Shown piece after piece: positions 16,020 to 24,471 of a stretch of 64,000 bases of DNA; position 1 is the first letter of the stretch, and every line of letters begins with the position of its first letter. The notes under the pieces are model-generated. The model saw only the letters and a program-made list of their open reading frames with translations. It was not told where the DNA came from and did not search any database. Origin of the DNA: Enterococcus saigonensis. Lineage in GTDB: Bacteria; Bacillota; Bacilli; Lactobacillales; Enterococcaceae. The translations under genes were made by a program, and so were the position numbers. The stretch lies in the NCBI RefSeq assembly GCF_011397115.1, contig NZ_AP022822.1, positions 1,849,001-1,913,000 of the forward strand, in the 5' to 3' direction.

Positions 16020-17465
16020 TTACCTTTGTTCCATTACTACACTATCACCTTTTGTGATACAAAATGTTTTGTCTGCAAGATTGGCTGCTAAAGTTACGGA
16101 AGAACCTGTTTTATTACTACGGGTAATAATAATATCACTCGTACTAGGTGTTTGTACTTCAATTGTGCCATTAAGATCAAAGGCTGTTTCTTGATTACGA
16201 AACTTTAATAACGCAAACAATTTTTTTACTATTGGACGTTGTACTTCTGCTTTGATTTCAGTAAGATCATAATAATGCCGGTTAATATTTCGTCCTTCTT
16301 TAGTTTGTTCTAATAATGTGATGTCGTTTTTTCCCGCCAAAAGTCCGACATAATAAATTTGCGGAATCCCCGGAGCAAAACATTGTAACACTCGGGCTAA
16401 CAAGTAGCTACGATCGTTATCTCCTAAAGCACTATAATAGGTACTATTAATTTGGTAGATATCTAAATTGTTATAACTAGCGGAGGAATAAACTTTTTTT
16501 ACATTTGCTCCAACTTTATATAGTTCTTCTGAAGTAAAATTTAATTCTTCTTCTGATAATAAATCTCTTGCATCAACAACGCCAATGCCATCATGGGTAT
16601 CAAGGGTTGTAAATTGCTTCATGGGGCTCATCATTAACCACTTAGCCAAACGATCTGAACGCCCACTATATAAAGCATGTAGTGTTAACATAGGTAAAGC
16701 AAAATCATAAATAAAATAGTCATGTTTGGCAATGTTCATTTGAATGGTGTAATGTTCATGAATTTCTGGCAGTAATTCTGTACCATACTTAGATGCTTCT
16801 TTTCTAACCTCATCTAAAAGTGTCCAAATTTCAGGTTCCACAAAAAAGTCATTCGTATCTAATTTTTTAATCGCATAAGCAAAAGCATCTAAACGAATTA
16901 AAGAGCAGCCATGACTGGCCATGTCTCGAATCGTTTCCTTAATAAAGGTTTTTGTTACCTCTTTTGTGACATCTAAATCAATTTGTTCTTCCCCAAAAGT
17001 ATTCCAAACTTCTTCTTTACTATTATCCAAAAACGTTACTTCTTGAAAAGGGGCTTTGTCCTTACGTTTATAAATCAAATCGATATCAGCTTGTGTTGGA
17101 CGTCCAGGTGGGAAAAATTCATGAATACGAATAAACATTTCTTTGTAAGGGGAATCTTCATGTTTTGCAACAAAATCTTTAAAATATTCAGATTCACGAG
17201 AAATATGATTAATCATAAAATCAAACATTAAATAGTATTCTTCACCTAAGGCTTCAATTTCTGACCACTTGCCAAAAGTTGAATCTACAACCCGATAATC
17301 ACTCGGTGCAAAACCACGATCTCCCGTGGAGGGAAAAAATGGAAGTAAGTGAATACCTCCAATAACATCTTTTAAATATTCATCTGCCACCATTTTTAAC
17401 TCTTTTAAGTTTTTACCTAAACTGTCCGCATATGTGATAAGCATAGTTTCATTTTTAATTTTCAC
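16020..17465 (-). CDS. gtfA: Sucrose phosphorylase (GH13_18), or a close glucoside phosphorylase
   Basis: 481 residues, typical for the subfamily. The enzyme splits sucrose with phosphate to alpha-glucose-1-phosphate and fructose. The (beta/alpha)8 barrel starts at ITYADSLGKNL. The nucleophile Asp is in LIRLDAFAYA near 195, the acid/base Glu in LLPEIHEHY near 235, and the transition-state stabiliser in DTHDGIGV near 290. The later stretch NLDIYQINSTYYSALGDND and IPQIYYVGLLAGKND is characteristic of sucrose phosphorylases. No secretion signal is present, so it is cytoplasmic. Preference for sucrose versus sucrose 6-phosphate or glucosylglycerol cannot be settled here. It is the last gene of the msm-like operon, 22 nt after the glucosidase. 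Confidence 0.85.
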   Translation of the reverse strand: MKIKNETMLITYADSLGKNLKELKMVADEYLKDVIGGIHLLPFFPSTGDRGFAPSDYRVVDSTFGKWSEIEALGEEYYLMFDFMINHISRESEYFKDFVAKHEDSPYKEMFIRIHEFFPPGRPTQADIDLIYKRKDKAPFQEVTFLDNSKEEVWNTFGEEQIDLDVTKEVTKTFIKETIRDMASHGCSLIRLDAFAYAIKKLDTNDFFVEPEIWTLLDEVRKEASKYGTELLPEIHEHYTIQMNIAKHDYFIYDFALPMLTLHALYSGRSDRLAKWLMMSPMKQFTTLDTHDGIGVVDARDLLSEEELNFTSEELYKVGANVKKVYSSASYNNLDIYQINSTYYSALGDNDRSYLLARVLQCFAPGIPQIYYVGLLAGKNDITLLEQTKEGRNINRHYYDLTEIKAEVQRPIVKKLFALLKFRNQETAFDLNGTIEVQTPSTSDIIITRSNKTGSSVTLAANLADKTFCITKGDSVVMEQR

Positions 17466-17487
17466 CTGTCACCCTCCTCATTTTCTT

Positions 17488-19167
17488 TTAGTAATTACTC
17501 AAAATGATACTTTGATATGCCTCTAAAGAAAGGTTATCTTTAATTAAATCAATATCCGGATAATTATTAAGAAGCAAATGGCGATATTCTTGTGAAATTT
17601 CAATTTGCTGTTGTTTATTACTGAAATTAACAGCCACTATTATTTTCTTTTCCTCCAGTTGACGTTCGTATACAATTGTGTGCATACTCGATTCACATGG
17701 AATAAATTTGCCATAAATAACTACATCTCGATAAATGGGGTCTCGTCTCAATGCAATTAATCTTCGATAATGATTTAAAACAGATTCTGAGTCACTATCT
17801 TCTATCTCGACATTAATTTTAGAATAATTAGGATTAACTTTAAGCCAAGTTGTCTCTCCTTGAGTAAAACCGGCAAATGGCTGATTATTCCATTGCATTG
17901 GTGTGCGAGAGTTATCCCGACTTCGTTTAAATAATCCATAAAAAGCATCTTCTGGGGTTACTTTAGCTTGAATAGCCCGTTCATACTGATCCAATGTCGC
18001 CAAATCATCGTAATCTGTAAGAGAATCCATCCAAATATTTTCCATTCCTATTTCTTGTCCTTGGTAAATAAAAGGAGTGCCATGGAGCATCATAAAAAGA
18101 GTCCCCAACATCTTTTTAGAAGTATTAGAAATATCTGCGGATGGAATGTACTTATTAATGGAACGTGGTTGATCGTGATTTTCCAAATATTTGGCGCCCC
18201 ATCCCACTTGCTGGGTGATTACTTCATTATTAAAAATAGCCTTTTTCAAATCAGCGACAGACCAATTAGATTGTTGATGCCACTCTCCTGTTTCAGGGAC
18301 ATCAATGTCAGTGTAACTAAAATCAAAGACCATGCGAAAAACACCATCTTCTCCGATATAGTCTTTCAACTGCTCAAAAGGAACATCTGCTTCTGCAACC
18401 GTAAAACTATTATGAGCACGAAAAGTTTTATGATCAAGCTCTTGTAACCAATCCAAAATTCCGGGTTGATTTAAAATATAGCGCCCTACCCAACATAGCC
18501 CATCTTCACCATCTGCTGGAAAATTGCCATAAGTAATAGTCTTTTTCAAATTTAAAATTGCATCAATTCTAAAGCCTCCTAAACCTTTTTCCAACCACCA
18601 ATTAATCATATCAATTATTGCTTGACGCACATCAGAATTTTCCCAATTCAAATCCGGCTGCTCTTTAGCAAAACAATGAAAATAATACATATTTTCTTCT
18701 CCAGGAACTTTTTCCCACACCGAACCACCAAAATAGCTACGCCAGTTATTGGGTGGCTGCCCGTTTCTTCCTTCTCTAAAAATATACCAGTTTCGATAGG
18801 AAGATTTGGGATTTTTTAGTGCTTCTTGAAACCAAGGATGTTGATCAGACGTATGATTCACAACTAAGTCCATCAGTATTTTCATATCCATTTTATCTGC
18901 GGTAGCAATTAAAGCATCCATATCTTCCATCGTGCCAAACATCGGGTCAATATCTTGATAATCTGCAATATCATATCCTCCGTCAATCATAGGAGATTTA
19001 TACACTGGAGATAGCCACAAAACATCAACACCTAAATTTTTCAAATAAGGTAAACTTTCTTTGATTCCTAACAAGTCCCCGATGCCATCTTGATTGGCGT
19101 CTTTGAAACTACGGGGATATATTTGATAGACAACTGCTTCTTTCCACCACTCACGATCAAATTTCAA
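17488..19167 (-). CDS. Alpha-glucosidase, GH13_31 (second of two)
   Basis: About 559 residues from a TTG at 19167. That codon overlaps the end of the preceding gene and has AAGGA 10 nt upstream; upstream starts in the open frame would extend a nonhomologous 22 residues. The protein then begins KFDREWWKEAVVYQIYPRSF, the family start. Region I DLVVNHT near 100, nucleophile Asp in GFRIDAI near 195, acid/base Glu in FTVAEADVP near 250, and ENHDQPR near 320 are intact. It hydrolyses terminal alpha-glucose from short oligosaccharides in the cytoplasm. Ala rather than Val after the nucleophile argues against a strict alpha-1,6 enzyme such as DexB. It is only about 40-45% similar by eye to the neighbouring paralogue. 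Confidence 0.85.
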   Translation of the reverse strand: MKFDREWWKEAVVYQIYPRSFKDANQDGIGDLLGIKESLPYLKNLGVDVLWLSPVYKSPMIDGGYDIADYQDIDPMFGTMEDMDALIATADKMDMKILMDLVVNHTSDQHPWFQEALKNPKSSYRNWYIFREGRNGQPPNNWRSYFGGSVWEKVPGEENMYYFHCFAKEQPDLNWENSDVRQAIIDMINWWLEKGLGGFRIDAILNLKKTITYGNFPADGEDGLCWVGRYILNQPGILDWLQELDHKTFRAHNSFTVAEADVPFEQLKDYIGEDGVFRMVFDFSYTDIDVPETGEWHQQSNWSVADLKKAIFNNEVITQQVGWGAKYLENHDQPRSINKYIPSADISNTSKKMLGTLFMMLHGTPFIYQGQEIGMENIWMDSLTDYDDLATLDQYERAIQAKVTPEDAFYGLFKRSRDNSRTPMQWNNQPFAGFTQGETTWLKVNPNYSKINVEIEDSDSESVLNHYRRLIALRRDPIYRDVVIYGKFIPCESSMHTIVYERQLEEKKIIVAVNFSNKQQQIEISQEYRHLLLNNYPDIDLIKDNLSLEAYQSIILSNY

Positions 19168-20854
19168 GACTTTCTGTTCCTTGTTCTTTATATAAGATAC
19201 TTTGGTAGGGTTGTAATTCAAGTACTTCACCATCCTTTATAACTTCACCATAATTTATTAACAAAATATTCTGAATTTCTTTTTGTAAAGGCAACGCGAT
19301 GGATTCGTTCGTCACGTTACTAATTAAAACAAGTCGCTCTCCATTTTTTTCACGATAATAGGCAATAACACCTGAAATATCTTGTAGGACTGGAATACTA
19401 CGTCCGCATATCATCAATTCTTGTAAATCTACTTGTTTACGAACAGCTATCATCTTTTTAAAAAAATTTAACAATGATGTAGGGGTGCGCTTTTGTGCTT
19501 CATAATTTAATTGAGAATAATTAGAATTGACCGCAAACCAAGGCTTAGTTTCACTAAAACCAGCATTTTTGCAATTACTCCATTGCATCGGTGTACGGCT
19601 ATTTTCGCGACTTTCTCTATTTATTTGTGCTAAAGCCTGCTCAGGTGTCATGCCACTTAATAAATAATCGTGATAACTATTGTGGGTTGCTAAATCTACA
19701 TAATCCGCAATAGATTCTTTAGGATAATCTTGCATACCAATTTCTTGCCCTTGGTAAATAACCGGAATACCACGTAAGAAGAAATAACTCATATTCCACG
19801 CTGAAATACTATTGAAGTTAATTTCAGCTTTAGGAATCAAACGATCAGGCATTCGTGGTAAATCATGATTTTCCAAAAAATTAGTAAAAAAGACACGATC
19901 ATTAGCCAGAGTCTGTTTTTTAAATAATTGTTTCTTTAACAAATTAACAAATTCTTTGGCGTTATTGCGATACTTCACATCTTGAATTGAATAAGCTGTA
20001 TGATAAAAATCAAATATACTTGAAAAATAACCGCCTTCACCGAAATATTCTTCCCAGTTATCTGAATTAGGAACATCCATTTCAGCAATTGTTAAAATGT
20101 CTTGTTTTGCAAAAACCGTGTCACGCATTTCAGCTAAAAAATCCCCAATCCCAGTCGCATTCCGATAATGCTCCCACGTTGTAACCAAACCATCTGGACC
20201 ATCGGCCGGCAAATTATTTTCGGAGTAAATTTTCTTTATATGCGCAATAGCATCAATTCGAAAACCAGCTACGCCTTGGTTCAACCAATAGTCAATAATT
20301 TCATAAAGTTTTCGCCGCAGTTGCGGATTTTCCCAATTCAAATCTGGTTGTCCTACAGTAAAAAGATGCAAATAATATTTATTCGTACCAGCAATTTTTT
20401 CCCAAGCACTACCACCAAAGATAGAACGCCAATTGTTAGGAGGATTATTCCCAATACCTTCTTTAATTACAAAATAATCGGCATATTCACTTTCTAAATC
20501 TGCCATTGCCTTTTTAAACCACTCGTGTTCTGTAGATGTATGATTAATTACTAAATCCATTAAAACTTTAATATTTTTTTCTTTAGCCACTTGTATTAAC
20601 ATAGCAAAGTCTTTGTTTGTGCCAAAAGCTGGATCAATTTGATAATAATCAGCAATATCATACCCATTATCAAGCATCGGGGAGGTGTTCACCGGACTAA
20701 TCCAGATGACATTCACACCAAGATCAACTAAATCGACCAAATGTTGTGTAATTCCAGGAATATCACCAACACCATCGTCATTTGTATCTTGGAAACTTTT
20801 GGGATAAATCTGATATCCTATGGCCTGATGCCACCATTTTCTTTCAACAGACAT
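19157..20854 (-). CDS. Alpha-glucosidase, GH13_31 (first of two)
   Basis: 565 residues starting MSVERKWWHQAIGYQIYPKSF. Region I DLVINHT near 98, nucleophile Asp in GFRIDAI near 195, acid/base Glu in LTIAEMDVP near 250, and stabiliser in LENHDLPR near 320 are present. The loop after the acid/base (AEMDVPNSDNW) differs from the AEADVPFEQ of its neighbour, so the two enzymes probably act on different linkages or chain lengths. Like the neighbour it has Ala after the nucleophile Asp. It sits between the permeases and the second glucosidase, with short spacers, so it belongs to the imported-oligosaccharide pathway. Confidence 0.87.
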   Translation of the reverse strand: MSVERKWWHQAIGYQIYPKSFQDTNDDGVGDIPGITQHLVDLVDLGVNVIWISPVNTSPMLDNGYDIADYYQIDPAFGTNKDFAMLIQVAKEKNIKVLMDLVINHTSTEHEWFKKAMADLESEYADYFVIKEGIGNNPPNNWRSIFGGSAWEKIAGTNKYYLHLFTVGQPDLNWENPQLRRKLYEIIDYWLNQGVAGFRIDAIAHIKKIYSENNLPADGPDGLVTTWEHYRNATGIGDFLAEMRDTVFAKQDILTIAEMDVPNSDNWEEYFGEGGYFSSIFDFYHTAYSIQDVKYRNNAKEFVNLLKKQLFKKQTLANDRVFFTNFLENHDLPRMPDRLIPKAEINFNSISAWNMSYFFLRGIPVIYQGQEIGMQDYPKESIADYVDLATHNSYHDYLLSGMTPEQALAQINRESRENSRTPMQWSNCKNAGFSETKPWFAVNSNYSQLNYEAQKRTPTSLLNFFKKMIAVRKQVDLQELMICGRSIPVLQDISGVIAYYREKNGERLVLISNVTNESIALPLQKEIQNILLINYGEVIKDGEVLELQPYQSILYKEQGTESLEI

Positions 20855-20868
20855 GTTCTAAACCTTCC

Positions 20869-21711
20869 TTACTTCACAGCCCCATCTGAGATACCGCGAA
20901 TAATGTTCTTTTGTAAAATTAAAAAGAGAATAATAATTGGTATGATGGTAATTAAAACTGCTGGGAAAATTAAATCCCAAGCATTACCGTATTGACCAGA
21001 TTGAATCTTGGCAAAATAAATCGATAACGTTAGCGTCTTTTGTTCTCCATTGCCGATTACTAAAAATGGAAGTAAATAGTCATTCCAAATCCACATTGCA
21101 TTCATGATAATCACTGTCATTGTAGTTGGGCGAACCAGAGGCATAATCACTTTAAAATATACTTGGAAAACTGAGGCTCCATCAATAATTGCCGCTTCTT
21201 CCAACGCTACAGGAACACTTTTCATAAATCCATGATATAAAAAAATTGACATACTCATTCCAAATCCACCGTACATCAAAATCAAACCCACTACATTTTT
21301 CAAACCAACATTGTCAAATAAGCTAATCAAAGGATACATCACTGCCTGAAAGGGAATTAACATGGAAGAAGTAAAAAATAGTAACATAAAACTTGAGACA
21401 TTGGATTTATAACGCACCATCATCCACGCTACACTGGAAGAGATAATCACAATCAAAGTTACGGCAACCACTGTAATCAAAACAGTTAGCCAAATTGAAT
21501 TAGCTAAATCAATTTCTTTTATAGCATTAATAATGTAAGTAAAATTCAAACTCTTTGGTAGGGCTAGTGGTGTTTTAACGATCTCACTTTGAGATTTAAA
21601 AGAATTGATTACTAAAAAACTAATTGGAAATAAAGTATAAATCGCCATAACCGTTAAAATAATGTATCTTATCAAACCATTTTTTTTAGATTTTCGAATA
21701 AACGATTTCAT
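20869..21711 (-). CDS. msmG: Sugar ABC importer permease, MalG/MsmG type
   Basis: 280 residues, six hydrophobic segments. The conserved cytoplasmic EAA loop reads EEAAIIDGASVFQVYFKVIMPLVRP (about 172-196), where it docks with the ATPase. Its start overlaps the end of the MsmF gene by one base. It forms a heterodimer with that protein. No ATPase gene is present in the operon. This is common in Firmicutes, where one shared MsmK/MsmX ATPase serves several CUT1 importers. Confidence 0.88.
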   Translation of the reverse strand: MKSFIRKSKKNGLIRYIILTVMAIYTLFPISFLVINSFKSQSEIVKTPLALPKSLNFTYIINAIKEIDLANSIWLTVLITVVAVTLIVIISSSVAWMMVRYKSNVSSFMLLFFTSSMLIPFQAVMYPLISLFDNVGLKNVVGLILMYGGFGMSMSIFLYHGFMKSVPVALEEAAIIDGASVFQVYFKVIMPLVRPTTMTVIIMNAMWIWNDYLLPFLVIGNGEQKTLTLSIYFAKIQSGQYGNAWDLIFPAVLITIIPIIILFLILQKNIIRGISDGAVK

Positions 21712-22604
21712 TACATCTCAACCTCTTTCTTTTTAGTAATCGCTACTTGGGTTAATGAAACAACTGCAATAATGATAAAGAAAATGACAGCTTCGGCCTG
21801 AGCTAATCCGTAGTTATTTGAACTATCTTTTGGTGCTCGTAAAATTTGCAATGCCAACATTCGCGTATTAAATTCTCCATTAGTTAAAGCTACGTTTGGA
21901 TCTAGCAATTTAAAACAACTCGATAAAACCATAAAGAAAACGATAGTAAATGAAGGCATCAACATTGGAAGCGTGATTTTTTTGAAGCGTTGCCAAGCAT
22001 TCGCTCCATCGATTGAAGCAGCTTCATATAACTCACCTGGGATATTATTTAGACCCGTAATATAAATAATCATCATGTAGCCGGCCATTTGCCAAGTCAC
22101 TACCATTAACATAGCGAATAAATTTTTGGTATTGTCTTGTGTCATATTCGTTAGAAAACTAATTGGCAACAGTCCGTCTGGTCCAAAGAGATTTTTAGAA
22201 AAAATATTTTCAAAAATAAACAACCAAATAAACCCTAAAGCTAATCCTCCTAGTAAGTTTGGTAGAAAAAAAGTCGCACGATAAAAACCTACAGCTTTGC
22301 CGATACTATTCACTAATAACGCTAACGCTAAGGCTACAACATTTACTATAATAACCGCTAAAAAGGTAAATTTTAATGTGTAAAAAAAGGCAGCTCGAAA
22401 GCTATCATCTTGGAAAGCTTTTAGATAATTATCAAAGCCCACCCACGCGTCAAAAACGCCACCTCCACCAGCAAAGTAAGCACCTCGCCATGCAGAAAAG
22501 GAATAAAGAAAGCCAACAATAAATGGAATAATTACAACACAAGAATAAAGAATTACTGCAGGAATGGTAAAGGGTGCAAACCAGCGTTTGTAAACATTTT
22601 TCAT
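21711..22604 (-). CDS. msmF: Sugar ABC importer permease, MalF/MsmF type
   Basis: 297 residues with six membrane segments. The EAA loop reads YEAASIDGANAWQRFKKITLPMLMP (about 193-217). AGGAGGAAATACC precedes the ATG. It is separated from the binding-protein gene by a hairpin (22698-22749), which would lower permease expression relative to the binding protein. It is translationally coupled to msmG. Confidence 0.88.
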   Translation of the reverse strand: MKNVYKRWFAPFTIPAVILYSCVVIIPFIVGFLYSFSAWRGAYFAGGGGVFDAWVGFDNYLKAFQDDSFRAAFFYTLKFTFLAVIIVNVVALALALLVNSIGKAVGFYRATFFLPNLLGGLALGFIWLFIFENIFSKNLFGPDGLLPISFLTNMTQDNTKNLFAMLMVVTWQMAGYMMIIYITGLNNIPGELYEAASIDGANAWQRFKKITLPMLMPSFTIVFFMVLSSCFKLLDPNVALTNGEFNTRMLALQILRAPKDSSNNYGLAQAEAVIFFIIIAVVSLTQVAITKKKEVEM

Positions 22605-22697
22605 GGTATTTCCTCCTAGATTGTAGCAACATATTATTTTTTACTATCAATAAAAAATAAGTTTAATCAAACGGAACTTTTCAATCTGAATAGAAAA

Positions 22698-22749
22698 AGC
22701 AGGTCTTAGCTTATATAAGGTTTTTAAACCTTATGACTAAGAACCCGCT
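22698..22749 (-). terminator. Intra-operon attenuator after the binding-protein gene
   Basis: In the minus direction AGCGGGTTCTTAG pairs with CTAAGACCTGCT, with an inner AAGGTTT/AAACCTT stem, followed by TTTTTC. It lies just past the true end of the binding-protein frame and 94 nt before msmF. This is the usual place for partial termination in maltose and raffinose operons. Confidence 0.75.
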
Positions 22750-22760
22750 CTACTTAATTT

Positions 22761-22870
22761 TTAGTCATAAGAACTATCAGCTTTTAACTCTTCCCATTTC
22801 TTAATAATTTTATCTGCAAAATCTGGATAAGTGGATTCATCCCAATTTGCTTTTGTCATATAGTTTTCTT
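22761..22870 (-). other. Displaced C-terminal coding sequence of the sugar-binding protein
   Basis: Beyond the premature stop at 22871 the -1 frame stays open and reads NELKENYMTKANWDESTYPD, then FADKIIKKWEELKADSSYD, and stops at 22761-22763. This is exactly the kind of amphipathic C-terminal helix that ends CUT1 binding proteins. It connects to the main frame if one T is restored to the T5 run at 22893-22897. The restored protein would be 494 residues. Confidence 0.75.
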
Positions 22871-24244
22871 TTAACTCATTACCACAAATTCTAAAAAGTT
22901 TCCTGGTGAAGCATTAAATGGATTGGACAATGTTTTACCTGTTTTAGCATATTCTACCAATGCTTTATTTAAGGTATTGCTACCTTCACTATTTTCCAAA
23001 TCATTAAACAAAATGAATCCTGATTCGTCTTTTAAGAATTTTAGACCGCGATCAGATGTATACAGCCAAACCAAGAAATCTTCTGCTTTCTTGATTTTTT
23101 CTTTTGAAACTTGTTTATTAATAATCCAATAATTCGGTACAAACTCTGGAATAGTTTGATTAAAATCTTGTGATTTCCAGCCATCAATTTTAATATCAGA
23201 GTCTGCGAATGGCATTTTAATAGGAATTATATCTAAAGTCGCTAACATCTCTTTATTTAGTTTATTTAAAGTAGGATAAATCCAGTTTCCTTGTTTAATA
23301 AAAACACCCTTGTGATCAGCAAATAACTGTAAAGAATTATCATAACTTCCTTCAGTTCCGTTAATGAAATCTGCGCCCCGTTTTAAAGGTGTGTCCGTAC
23401 CTGCAGCATGGCTAGTGTTATATTCTAAAACTTCCATGTATTTAACCAGAGCATCTTTCATTTCAGCGAATTTTTTAGGTTTAGAATATAGGGCATCAGA
23501 ATAGCTTGTATAAACGGTATTCATCGCTACATTGATCATATGATCTGAATATGTCCATTTTTCAGCACCGGCTTCTACAAAAATTCCAGTTAATCCTTTT
23601 GTCAACTCTGTTTTTTCTTTTGCAAGTTCGTATTTGTGACCGTTTAAGGTAACCGTTGCAGTGGTGTTGTTTTGAATAAAATCATTAACTTTGTTTGTAA
23701 AATCATTAAATTCTTCATAATTTACTGTCTTTAAGTCTTTTAAAATTTCATCGGTTTTAACATTTGGAAATAAGTCAGCTAAAACATTCGTATCAACAAT
23801 ATAGCCGTAGCCTTCCATAGTATATGGTAAACCAAAGTTGGTTTTATCATCAGCTTGCAAACGCATATTTTCAGGAACTTCGTTAGCCAATTTTTTCAAT
23901 TCCTTATTGGTCGCATCATTTAGATTAAACATAAAATCGCCATCTTTTGGTCCCCATGTAACGAGACTATTCGTGGCAAAAATGGCAGGTGCGTTTTTTG
24001 AGGTCATTTCAGTATTCATCGTTTCAGTAACATCTGCGCCAGAACCAGGTGAAAAAGTTTTAACTTTAATTCCACTTTCTTTTTCATAGTCTTTGGCTAA
24101 ATTTTTTAACGAATCTGAGATTTCACTTTTTGTATTAAATATATAAAGTTCATCATTGGCCGAGTCTTTTCCTCCACTACAACCTGTCAGTAATAGTGTC
24201 GCAGCAACTGTGATTAAGCCCAATCCGAAAAATCTTTTTTTCAT
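22871..24244 (-). CDS. msmE: Oligosaccharide-binding lipoprotein (MsmE-like), 3' end frameshifted
   Basis: 457 residues as written, from the ATG at 24244, which has AGAGGGGGA upstream; the further upstream start in the same frame lies beyond that site. The signal sequence ends in the lipobox LLTGC with Cys near 22. The rest is a cluster-B solute-binding fold typical of CUT1 importers (NFGLPYTMEGYGYIVDTNVL near 130; FIKQGNWIYPTL near 310). The frame ends in a short aberrant tail, FLEFVVMS. The natural C-terminus is present in the -1 frame. The cause may be a base-call error, a recent one-base deletion, or ribosomal slippage. It is the first gene of the operon and probably binds a glucose-containing oligosaccharide or sucrose-type sugar. 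Confidence 0.82.
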   Translation of the reverse strand: MKKRFFGLGLITVAATLLLTGCSGGKDSANDELYIFNTKSEISDSLKNLAKDYEKESGIKVKTFSPGSGADVTETMNTEMTSKNAPAIFATNSLVTWGPKDGDFMFNLNDATNKELKKLANEVPENMRLQADDKTNFGLPYTMEGYGYIVDTNVLADLFPNVKTDEILKDLKTVNYEEFNDFTNKVNDFIQNNTTATVTLNGHKYELAKEKTELTKGLTGIFVEAGAEKWTYSDHMINVAMNTVYTSYSDALYSKPKKFAEMKDALVKYMEVLEYNTSHAAGTDTPLKRGADFINGTEGSYDNSLQLFADHKGVFIKQGNWIYPTLNKLNKEMLATLDIIPIKMPFADSDIKIDGWKSQDFNQTIPEFVPNYWIINKQVSKEKIKKAEDFLVWLYTSDRGLKFLKDESGFILFNDLENSEGSNTLNKALVEYAKTGKTLSNPFNASPGNFLEFVVMS

Positions 24245-24281
24245 GTTTAGATCCCCCTCTAATTTTCCATCAAACATTTAT

Positions 24282-24295
24282 TGTTTTCGCTTTCA
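24282..24295 (-). promoter_or_regulatory. Catabolite-responsive element (cre) of the msm-like operon
   Basis: TGAAAGCGAAAACA on the minus strand matches the cre consensus TGWAANCGNTNWCA at all but one position. It lies between the promoter and msmE, so CcpA-mediated repression by glucose is likely. Confidence 0.7.
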
Positions 24296-24307
24296 TTTGA
24301 TGCACCA

Positions 24308-24346
24308 AGTATATGTCAATCGTTTTCATATGTCAAACGTTTTCAT
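24308..24346 (-). promoter_or_regulatory. msmE promoter with two tandem LacI-type operators
   Basis: TTGACA (24331-24336), 17 nt spacer, TATACT (24308-24313) on the minus strand. A 17 bp unit (ATGTCAAWCGTTTTCAT on the plus strand) is repeated head to tail at 24313-24329 and 24330-24346 with one difference. One copy fills the spacer and the other covers the -35 element. Each contains an AACGTT-like centre of LacI-family operators. The divergent LacI regulator is the obvious ligand. Confidence 0.75.
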
Positions 24347-24358
24347 ATATTTTTTTGA

Positions 24359-24386
24359 TTGCTATTACAGTGTTTTCGACTATAAT
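24359..24386 (+). promoter_or_regulatory. Promoter of the LacI-family regulator gene
   Basis: TTGCTA, 16 nt spacer, TATAAT on the plus strand. It starts 13 nt from the outer operator copy, so the regulator could control itself too. Confidence 0.6.
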
Positions 24387-24471
24387 AAAGAGTACGATAT
24401 AGTAAAAACAGCAACAATATTTTGTGTGCAAACATTTACAAAATAACTTTGTTGCTCTAAAGGAGTTAAAT

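Noticed and set aside
22871..22900. Programmed -1 frameshift in the sugar-binding protein gene as the default reading
   Set aside because: The heptamer is imperfect and no stimulatory structure is evident immediately downstream, so a one-base loss is the simpler explanation; kept only as an alternative.
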